Shown here piece after piece: positions 46,101-52,036 of a DNA stretch of 52,036 nucleotides. The notes below the pieces were generated by a model. The model ran no database searches and was not told the origin of the DNA. It saw nothing but the letters and a program-made list of their open reading frames with translations. Source of the stretch: Bacteroidota bacterium (GTDB lineage: Bacteria; Bacteroidota; Bacteroidia; Bacteroidales; UBA5342); NCBI GenBank assembly GCA_003249935.1, contig QKHT01000304.1:1-52036 (forward strand). The letters run 5' to 3'. Made by a program: the position numbers and the translations under genes. Each line of letters opens with the position of its first letter. Position 1 is the stretch's first letter.

Positions 46101-48111
46101 ATTTTCTTGTTTTGGTGATACTACGATTAAGGTTACTTATACATTGGCCGATGTACCGGCAATTGGTACTGGTTATTTGCTTACAGCTAAATTAAAGCAT
46201 GGTTCAGCCACCATTGCAACTGCGGATAAAGAGTTGGAAATGAAAGATCATATTCGGGTTTTGTCTGTAAAAATTGTCGATGGATTGCCTTCAATTTCAG
46301 TTGGCAGCACGTTAACTCGTAGTGTGGAAGTGCTTCCGTCCAATGCTTTTAACAAAAATATTGTATGGCGTTCGAGTTCGCCTGATATTGCAATGGTAGA
46401 TGCCTCAACAGGCGTAATAACGGGGGTTAGTGCTGGTATGGCCACAATTACTGCTGCATCGGCCGATAACAGTGATATTAAAAGTACCATAGAAATTACC
46501 GTTCAAAATGGGGATGTAACCATACCGGTTACCAACATAAGTTTGCCCGCAAACATGGTGCTATTTCCTGGTGCCTCGCGTACGATCGAACCTGCGTTTG
46601 TGCCTTATTATACCACGCAAAAGGGGTTACAATGGAGTAGCAGTAACCAGAATGTAGCCACTGTTGATGGAAACGGTATTGTTACCGCAAAACAATCGGA
46701 AGGAAGCGTAAACATTACAGCAACATCCACCGCCAATAGCCGGGTTTTGGGTTCAACCATTATTCTTGTATCAAAAACCATAACCATTGAAGCCGAAGAT
46801 TTTGTACAAACAGGTGGTGCTTCTAATGGTGTGGTAAAATCCACAATTGGGTTCAATAATAATACTGCCGGTGATTGGGCCGATTACAGCGTTGATTTTC
46901 CTGTGGGAGGCGACTTTAAAATAACCTACAAAATTGGTTCGCCACAAACATCGGGACTTGGGGTAAAAATGTATGTAGATGGTGCATTAATCTCTACCGC
47001 CACACTCGCCGGTACCGGAAGCTGGGAAACTTATACCGAGCAAGTGGTTTCGGCACTTGTGAATATCACGCAGGGAAAACATACCGTACGAATAGAATCG
47101 ACCGGTACGCAGGAATGGCAATGGAATTGTGATAAAATTATGCTCACCTTTCAAGGGTCAACGCTTCCTGTGAGTGTCGACGGAGTGGCCATAGTGCCGG
47201 GAAGTGTCTCTGTAGGGTTGAACGGAACAACCCAACTCACCGCCAATGTTTCGCCATTAAATGCTTCGAATAAGAATGTGGTGTGGCACTCTTCTGATGA
47301 TGGTATTGCTACCGTTAATACCAGTGGATTGGTGTCGGGTATTAAAATTGGTACTGTTGAAATTAGTGTTACAACTTCTGATGGAAGCTTTAAGTCAAAA
47401 TGTACGGTTACCGTAACCGATAAACCCATCGTAACCAACACTCTGAAAGTTGAGGCTGAGTCATATGTTTCAACTGGAGGCATGCTTACAAATGCTGGTG
47501 GCAATGGCAAACAAGGGTTTCAGAAAACCGCTACCGGAATTAACTGGAATCAGGCTGGTGATTGGGCGGACTATACTGTGGATTTTGTTCAGACTGGTGA
47601 CTATTCTGTCTCTTATTTTATAGGCTCACCGTCAACAACCGGCATAGGCGTTAAGTTGTATGTCGATGGCGTGTTGAAACTTACAACTGCACTTTCAGGT
47701 ACCGGTAATTGGGAGGTTTATTCGGAACAATTTGCTCAAGGACTTGTGTCGGTAATGCAAGGCATTCATACCGTTAGAATTGAATCTTTTGGTGCCACAG
47801 AATGGCAATGGAATTGCGATTGGTTTAAGCTGAACCTCCAACCTAATGGTTTTTCATTGGCCAAATTGCCAAGTGTAAATGTATATCCCTCACCTGCCAC
47901 CGATTTTGTTACGGTAGAAGGTGATGGTATTGAATCGGTAATAATGTTCAACGCAATGGGGCATAAGGTAATATCCTCCCAAGCAAACATCAATCAACCC
48001 ATTAAACTGTCGTTAACCGAATTAGCAAATGGGATGTACATTCTGCTTGTTCGTACGCGGGATGCACAAACGGTTGAAAAAAAGATAATTGTAAATCATT
48101 GCAGGCCATAA
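43183..48111 (+). CDS. Secreted GH86-like agarase/porphyranase with BIG2, CBM6 and T9SS sorting domain
   Basis: From the ATG at 43183 this is a 1642-residue multidomain protein with a signal peptide ending near LLAGFNVTAQ. The catalytic module (about 30-600) has acid/base candidate E208 in YNEPDMN and nucleophile candidate E379 in VISEFGAV, as in clan-A family GH86 (beta-agarase, beta-porphyranase). A beta-sandwich (600-745) follows. Next are BIG2 Ig-like domains (about 746-825, 846-920, 1023-1106, 1113-1196), CBM6 (1198-1322), another BIG2 (1326-1412), CBM6 (1419-1552) and the T9SS domain (1560-1642, VYPSPATDFV). It should cut red-algal galactans outside the cell. The family call rests on motif reading. 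No SusC/SusD or sulfatase gene is near. The ORF to 43150 is rejected. Confidence 0.8.
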   Translation: MMKMTFKQLKSPIPLCCVLLAGFNVTAQNMNVDINLNMKHSVDGVSDFGRNRHMTIHSNCTESDWNGEEAKLDYLINDLGVYFGRETGNATWKNLGVEEDPNHRGWPNEAQMIEYSNGLKKWSEGPEFDSRDQYRVKSANMIMGVNDFSPMYANLSWFDTFGKGKGGWFVKDVDASAEWTALYLDHFYAKSPQDIGEPLPRYWECYNEPDMNFMNPSFGMIISSLEKNWQYHKLTAQAVRAKLGDKAPKIGGMTWGQHDFYKPDGVPSRAKLSYWTQYLAADNPMIPVYENMLSGVNDWPKAWDRRTDKWWQWDYLWQGFIDYCGADMDFYGVHIYDWPSATKGQATIRSGGHTEAMLDQLEWYDNFKFGKKKDIVISEFGAVGTSYINSLPARRRDWEFLKPFNQMFMEFLERPSQVVMSIPFAPTKAIWGAYVKPDGNVQRYDGATLFDPIGTWQGNKTTSVLGTPSGGWDWSAIIYYFQLWKDVDGTRIDTKSNNLDVQADAYVKDNHVYVILNNCEEDTKTVNLNTFNSATANVVRRVNMRHLYFDATLGTQGEPALSVVDLETAPAQVTLKPNSTIVLDYTYASNVVINKESKEKKYMSEPLTTAKNSRGTQLCRLEGKSSFTTTVKNVVKPQNGEAMIRIGGFFYNPVDGGNGKIKVVSLKVNGNEVVTTSPMLVNPRGYVAGGYAGGWFGVLEIECPIQYLKDGENTIYFQRQQSADFTTCMIQVWDMDEVPGRSANTTVQLTSLSLGSSTESLMYGNKLGIEPIFTPSNASNKGLVWSSSNTSVAKVDENGVVTAVASSGSAIITATSLQTGSIIATKTIEAIPYSRTVATALSINQGEAITVDYYVNTPLTVDMLPIGVIEQDIEWSSNNEKVVSVLSTGKVIGKVIGGSAIITAKVKGTNISDAITVNVRIAGPESVFTREMPSFLRPFQQFTVDVPVRSMGERRVDVELSKNGTILGSGTTAFSCFGDTTIKVTYTLADVPAIGTGYLLTAKLKHGSATIATADKELEMKDHIRVLSVKIVDGLPSISVGSTLTRSVEVLPSNAFNKNIVWRSSSPDIAMVDASTGVITGVSAGMATITAASADNSDIKSTIEITVQNGDVTIPVTNISLPANMVLFPGASRTIEPAFVPYYTTQKGLQWSSSNQNVATVDGNGIVTAKQSEGSVNITATSTANSRVLGSTIILVSKTITIEAEDFVQTGGASNGVVKSTIGFNNNTAGDWADYSVDFPVGGDFKITYKIGSPQTSGLGVKMYVDGALISTATLAGTGSWETYTEQVVSALVNITQGKHTVRIESTGTQEWQWNCDKIMLTFQGSTLPVSVDGVAIVPGSVSVGLNGTTQLTANVSPLNASNKNVVWHSSDDGIATVNTSGLVSGIKIGTVEISVTTSDGSFKSKCTVTVTDKPIVTNTLKVEAESYVSTGGMLTNAGGNGKQGFQKTATGINWNQAGDWADYTVDFVQTGDYSVSYFIGSPSTTGIGVKLYVDGVLKLTTALSGTGNWEVYSEQFAQGLVSVMQGIHTVRIESFGATEWQWNCDWFKLNLQPNGFSLAKLPSVNVYPSPATDFVTVEGDGIESVIMFNAMGHKVISSQANINQPIKLSLTELANGMYILLVRTRDAQTVEKKIIVNHCRP

Positions 48112-48120
48112 AGAAAACAG

Positions 48121-48157
48121 AGACTGTTGTAATACGTGTATTACGGCAGTCTTTTTT
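48121..48157 (+). terminator. Terminator of the GH86-like gene
   Basis: AGACTG and CAGTCT flank an inner GTAATAC/GTATTAC stem with one tt/gg mismatch (48121-48152), followed by a T run. Confidence 0.88.
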
Positions 48158-48268
48158 ACAATACAAATTTTATGTGATCTTCCGAAAGGCATTTAAAAAC
48201 AGGTGTGACCACCGGTTCAAACATAAAATAGCACATACTTTTTATTAAATTTTATAATTCTACTTTTT

Positions 48269-51200
48269 ATGAAAACTATTAAATCTTTTCGAACATTTCT
48301 ATTAGCCATTTTCATGGCACTACTAAGTGTTGGTGCTTCGGCCCAAATGGCACTTTCTCTTAAAGCGGGCACCAATTACAACGGCAATTTTACTGCGGGC
48401 ACAGCCATGCAAATCTCCACCGACTTTAATGCCGGTCCGGGTGATGTGATTAATTCATCAGGCGTGTTTTATTCGTTAAAACTGATTAATACGACCGATT
48501 GGGTTACCATTACCCGCCAAATTGATGCTTACGATGCAGCCTCAGCCGGTTTGGCCAGCGGGTCGTCTGCGGTAACCATTAATTTGCCCGCCGATCTTAC
48601 GCCTTCGGCAAGTCTTGTAGCACCGTATAAATACTTTCTTTTTGTCACGTTTACCACTGAAAGCGGTGCAAATGCCAATGCCATCAATTGTTATGCATTT
48701 CCGGTTATTCTGGCGGCACCTGCTATTACCGTTACCAATGTCACCAATAATGCCATTGCTTTTGGAAATGTAAATGTGGGTGGAACCAGTCAACAAACTT
48801 TTAATGTAAGTGGCGTAGGGCTAACCGGTAATGTCTCATTAGCCAAAACCTTGTCGCAATATACGGTATCGCCAACGACACTTACCCCTACCAATGGTAC
48901 TCTGGCATCGACACAGGTTACGGTAACTTTTGCACCTACTGCCGAACAACTCTATAGTGATGCAATTTCGTTCACTGGAGGTGGTATCACCCCCTCTTCG
49001 GTAAGTCTTTCGGGAACCGGCATTCCGGCTGCTACCTATACCGTTACGTTTAATAAGGGAACCGGTACATGCTCCACCGCATCGCTCACCGAAAGTGTGG
49101 GCAACGCAGGCGTAGTGCTTCCAACAGCAACTGCTCCATCGGTGCCCTCGGGTTGGACTTTTGCCGGTTGGACAAGTGCCAATGTTTCGGAAACCACTTC
49201 GGCCCCTACAATTTACACTGCAGGAAGTACATATCATCCAGTGGCAAATGTTACCCTGTATGCGGTATATACCAAAACAACAAGCAGTGGATCGGGCTCG
49301 GCCACCGTTACCGTAGATTGTACGTCGGCATATGCTCCGGGCAATACAAGTAGTACGCTTGGTGCCGCATATGTACAGGGAGGAATCACTTTTAAGGCAA
49401 ATAACATTGCTTTAGGCAACATGGGCAGCGGATACAATCCTGCATTCAGACTCAATAAACTTACCACAACCTGCCGCTTTTGGAATACGCAGGCTTTTGC
49501 AGGAACCATCACTTCCATTGCTATTAAAGCCACCATTGCCCCACGGTTATATGTTGGAGATGCCACGTTGGTGGGTTCAACCGATAGTCAGGCATCGAGT
49601 GCCGCCATTACCGGTTTTGCCACACCATTAACGAACCCAACACCGGTTAGTAGCGTGTATACTTACGATGTAACCGGCGTTTCGGGAACAAAAACACATT
49701 TTGCTCTGGTAGGCGGAACCAGTAATAACTTGACGGATGTTAAGTCGATTGTAATCACATACAGTGCTGTGGTAAATGTAGTTACCTACAATTCAAATCC
49801 ATCGCTGCCATTAACAACATGGAATGGTACTTCGTGGAGTACACCACCCACCACCGATTATGATGCCAAAATAAGTGGCAATTTTAGTGATGTGGGTTTT
49901 AGTTGTCATCATTTAACGATTGACGCTGGTAAAAACGTGACCATCACTTCGGGCACACTTACTGTTTCCGGAAATCTTACTCTGAAAAGCGATCATACAG
50001 GTACTGCATCGTTGGTAAACAATGGCGCACTAACATTAAGTGGCATTGCCTACATTGAACGATATATGACCAAAGGCGGAGCAAATGGCACCGGTTGGCA
50101 TCTGGTTGCTCCACCTGTAAGCGGAAATGGGATAAATACCTTTATTACATTAAACAGCAACATTTCGGATAATGGTGCGGGTGGTTATGGGATTTTCGAT
50201 TATAACAACAGCGGAGGCGTAAGCGGCATTGGCGCATGGAATAGTCCGTTTACCGCTGCAACCTGGGGCGACCTTACACTTGCCAAGGGCTATTCGGTTC
50301 GGTTGAAGAGTTCGGGAGTTGATGGTGCGGTTACCTTTATGGGAACTCCTGTTACCGGCAATCAAACGGTTACCGTAACCGATGCCGGAGCAAACTGGAA
50401 TTGCATCGGAAACCCTTTCACTTCGGCTATTGCCATAAATAGTGCTGCCGGTTCAACCAACTTTATAAGTGCAAACAGTGCAAATCTGGATGATACCTAT
50501 CCTGGTATTTACCTGTGGGATGAAACCATGAGTAATACCGCTTATACTCCGGTTGTAAGCAACTCTCCTGCAACTTATGCGCAAGTGGCTCAAGCCTATT
50601 TTGTGAAGGTGAAAGACGGTGTTACCTCGCTTTCAATGCCTGCAGCCATGCAACAGCATCAACCAACCGCTGCATTCAAATCGGCCAAATTAATTTCGCC
50701 TTGGTACTCAATGAATGTGTCTGTTGCTTTAGATAGTAAGTTGGGAACCACGCAATTGGCTTTCAATGAAGGCATGACAACGGGTGCCGATCAGGGAGCC
50801 GAGGCCGGATTGTTTAGCTCTGATCCCGATTTTGCGATATATTCTAAACTGGTATCGGGCGATGTTGGCGTAAAATATTCGGTGCAGGCACTGCCTACCT
50901 CGGGTTATAATACCACCATTGTGCCCATTGGCCTCGAAAGTGCCAATGCAGGATCGGTTACTTTCTCTGCAAAATCATTAAATCTGCCAAGTGGCATGAT
51001 GCCTGTATTTGCCGATCTCGAACTCTATACGTTTACCGATTTTAGTATCGAAAATGCATCGTACACCACAACCATCGATGCAAACACGTCGGGTTCAGGT
51101 CGTTTTGCCATTCTTACTTCACCCGATGTTATTACGCGATTAAAAGCACAAAAGGCGAGTGCCTTTACCGTGTTTGCATCCGAAAAACAGTTGAAAATAG

Positions 51201-51379
51201 TTGGCAATATCGTTCCCGGTTCGGTGGTTACCGTTTTCGATATGGCAGGCCGCAAAGCACTTACAGCCAAAATTTCAAACGACCATTCGAATATTATCGA
51301 TGGTGGTTCACTCACAAAAGGCCTCTATTTTGTAAAGGTTGAAGGGTTTGAACCGGTATATAAAGTGATTGTGAAATAA
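48269..51379 (+). CDS. Large T9SS-secreted protein with Ig-like and InlB-type repeats
   Basis: This 1036-residue protein has a signal peptide (TFLLAIFMALLSVGASAQ) and a first beta domain (about 25-150). An ASPM/choice-of-anchor-like domain (155-250, AFGNVNVGGTSQQTFNVSG) follows, then one InlB/Listeria-Bacteroides repeat (254-335, YTVTFNKGTG and WTFAGWTS). A long beta-rich region of repeats common in Bacteroidota surface proteins (ERYMTKGG, GWHLVAPPVSG, WNCIGNPFTSAI) precedes a T9SS sorting domain (964-1036, GLYFVKVEGFEPVYKVIV). No enzyme motif is evident, so adhesion or surface structure is likely. The gene is followed by a frameshifted small peptide gene. A weak TACTTTTT box lies at 48236. 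Confidence 0.85.
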   Translation: MKTIKSFRTFLLAIFMALLSVGASAQMALSLKAGTNYNGNFTAGTAMQISTDFNAGPGDVINSSGVFYSLKLINTTDWVTITRQIDAYDAASAGLASGSSAVTINLPADLTPSASLVAPYKYFLFVTFTTESGANANAINCYAFPVILAAPAITVTNVTNNAIAFGNVNVGGTSQQTFNVSGVGLTGNVSLAKTLSQYTVSPTTLTPTNGTLASTQVTVTFAPTAEQLYSDAISFTGGGITPSSVSLSGTGIPAATYTVTFNKGTGTCSTASLTESVGNAGVVLPTATAPSVPSGWTFAGWTSANVSETTSAPTIYTAGSTYHPVANVTLYAVYTKTTSSGSGSATVTVDCTSAYAPGNTSSTLGAAYVQGGITFKANNIALGNMGSGYNPAFRLNKLTTTCRFWNTQAFAGTITSIAIKATIAPRLYVGDATLVGSTDSQASSAAITGFATPLTNPTPVSSVYTYDVTGVSGTKTHFALVGGTSNNLTDVKSIVITYSAVVNVVTYNSNPSLPLTTWNGTSWSTPPTTDYDAKISGNFSDVGFSCHHLTIDAGKNVTITSGTLTVSGNLTLKSDHTGTASLVNNGALTLSGIAYIERYMTKGGANGTGWHLVAPPVSGNGINTFITLNSNISDNGAGGYGIFDYNNSGGVSGIGAWNSPFTAATWGDLTLAKGYSVRLKSSGVDGAVTFMGTPVTGNQTVTVTDAGANWNCIGNPFTSAIAINSAAGSTNFISANSANLDDTYPGIYLWDETMSNTAYTPVVSNSPATYAQVAQAYFVKVKDGVTSLSMPAAMQQHQPTAAFKSAKLISPWYSMNVSVALDSKLGTTQLAFNEGMTTGADQGAEAGLFSSDPDFAIYSKLVSGDVGVKYSVQALPTSGYNTTIVPIGLESANAGSVTFSAKSLNLPSGMMPVFADLELYTFTDFSIENASYTTTIDANTSGSGRFAILTSPDVITRLKAQKASAFTVFASEKQLKIVGNIVPGSVVTVFDMAGRKALTAKISNDHSNIIDGGSLTKGLYFVKVEGFEPVYKVIVK

Positions 51380-51404
51380 GGTCTCATCAAAAAAAATTGA
51401 GGTT

Positions 51405-51604
51405 ATGAATAAAAAAAATCCAATTCGTCTCTATCGCATGGGATAACACGAAAACAAGCACTGAAAAAAATGGGTTTTATCGCACTTAGTTCCGCAACAT
51501 TTATGGCTGTTCTTAATTCGCCACGTACTGCGGCCGCCACTTCGGCCTCGCCCGAAGCACCTCCCCCGCCAACTCCTACCGGTGGAAGCACACCGTGGAA
51601 TTAA
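51405..51604 (+). pseudogene. Small proline-rich exported peptide gene with a one-base frameshift
   Basis: ATG at 51405 begins a frame that stops at 51446. The other frame, open from 51413 to 51604, encodes a Tat-like or lipoprotein-like leader (ITRKQALKKMGFIALSS) and a mature part of about 21 residues rich in Pro with PPPPTPTGGSTPWN at its end. The frames join if the run of eight As (51411-51418) has nine, giving a 66-residue protein. An internal ATG at 51470 could also give 44 residues. The broken reading may be a sequencing error, a real mutation or slippage-dependent expression. It lies 25 nt after the large T9SS protein gene and is likely on its transcript. Confidence 0.55.
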
Positions 51605-51727
51605 GGTGTTGAAGTAATTTCGCACACCGCAAGGTTGTTATCGGAAAATGATGTAAAAAGGTGAAGTGTATGAAAATTAATTGGACGCATCGGTCTTGAT
51701 GCAATCTTGCTACGGTGGTTCAACCCA

Positions 51728-51771
51728 AAGCCCCTTAAATCGATTTACAGGTTTAAGGGGCTTCTTCTTTT
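51728..51771 (+). terminator. Intrinsic terminator
   Basis: AAGCCCCTTAAA (51728-51739) pairs perfectly with TTTAAGGGGCTT (51752-51763), followed by a T-rich CTTCTTTT. It probably ends the T9SS protein/peptide transcript. Confidence 0.8.
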
Positions 51772-51891
51772 GGTATAGCTACCGAGATTTTTTTTGTTTT
51801 CGGCTGAACCACATGCCGAGAATTGATGTGGTTGATGTAATGAACATACTTGACTATTGGTTTAAAATGTATGTTAGTGCACTTTAATTGC

Positions 51892-51933
51892 AAAAAAAAA
51901 GGTGTATCACCATGGGGTAATACACCTTTTTTT
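51892..51933. terminator. Bidirectional terminator at the right edge
   Basis: GGTGTAT (51901-51907) and ATACACC (51920-51926), flanked by nine As and seven Ts, form a terminator usable from both sides. It suits the minus-strand gene that ends at 51948. Confidence 0.8.
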
Positions 51934-51947
51934 ATGTTATCGTCAGA

Positions 51948-52036
51948 TTACTTCCTAGCCGAACTTTCGCCCTTTGCCGAGTGAAACGTTTTACGCCAGG
52001 TTTTAAATCTGAGGATGCTCTGGTAGTCCGGCGTGT
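51948..52036 (-). CDS. C-terminal end of an unidentified protein (partial)
   Basis: On the minus strand an open frame enters from the right edge and stops at 51950-51948. Its last 28 residues include TPDYQSILRFKTWRKTFHSA and end KGESSARK. It is basic and ends just before a terminator, as a real gene would. I do not recognise the family; the rest is outside the window. Confidence 0.5.
   Translation of the reverse strand, partial: TPDYQSILRFKTWRKTFHSAKGESSARK

Larger units (their letters stand above)
51605..51947. other. Structured intergenic region near the right edge
   Basis: Besides the two terminators it holds an 8-bp inverted repeat, AACCACAT (51807-51814) with ATGTGGTT (51826-51833). 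A 68-codon open frame here crosses the terminator hairpin and shows no coding character. I see no gene. Confidence 0.5.

Noticed and set aside
48160-48268. Consensus promoter for the second large T9SS protein
   Set aside because: Only a weak TACTTTTT box with no -33 partner is present; not strong enough to list as a feature.
51681-51887. 68-codon open frame at the right edge
   Set aside because: It runs through a perfect terminator hairpin and carries no coding signature.

Overview
The window is a chromosomal segment of a Bacteroidota bacterium, probably from a gliding, polysaccharide-degrading lineage near the Marinilabiliales/Bacteroidales or Cytophagales. Three things point there. Several promoters match the Bacteroidota -7 element TAnnTTTG, for example TAATTTTG before rpoD. 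RpoD is short and has no region 1.1. Two giant secreted proteins end in type IX secretion (T9SS) C-terminal sorting domains, and a GldA-type ATPase is present. A predicted GH86-type agarase/porphyranase with CBM6 modules suggests red-algal galactans as a substrate and hence a marine or algal habitat (inference). I saw no tRNA, rRNA, CRISPR array, transposase or prophage.

Layout. 1-5600 (-): two adjacent sensor kinases, a 1489-residue multi-PAS hybrid kinase and a REC-histidine kinase 4 nt behind it. 5829-9106 (+): an exported S9B dipeptidyl-peptidase, a WbuC-like cupin and a TatD-like hydrolase in one transcription unit. A candidate ~96-nt small RNA (9155-9250) and a dispersed repeat follow. 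9401-12260 (-): a four-gene unit of PHP phosphatase, rhomboid protease, GmhB-like HAD phosphatase and PabC-like class IV aminotransferase. 12370-13665 (-) is a class I aminotransferase and 13869-14768 (+) is gldA. 14776-18164 (-): dapF followed by a TPR histidine kinase and its NarL-type regulator. 18338-21882 (+): HtrA protease, rpoD, an ECF sigma factor and a 56-residue conserved-looking small protein. 22049-28376 (+): a coupled unit of beta-propeller protein, glycosyltransferase, ABC ATPase and 1055-residue FtsX-type permease. 28622-34384 (+): a MacAB-TolC-like efflux operon with two paralogous permeases. 34468-36711 (-) is pnp.

37057-39217 (+) is a tandem duplication of a whole two-gene transcription unit (promoter, operator-like palindrome, two small exported proteins, terminator). 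It gives four paralogous proteins of about 125 residues. 39350-42691 holds kup (+) converging on recF and a DUF721 gene (-). 43183-51379 (+) holds the GH86-like enzyme and a second large T9SS substrate. After them comes a proline-rich small exported peptide gene that is readable only if one base is added to a poly-A run.

The observations most worth following are: the duplicated small-protein units and the ATGTT-N4-AACAT palindrome they share with the rpoD leader; the small-RNA candidate at 9155; the frameshifted peptide gene at 51405; and the propeller-glycosyltransferase-ABC operon. All family assignments are by reading motifs and not by database search.
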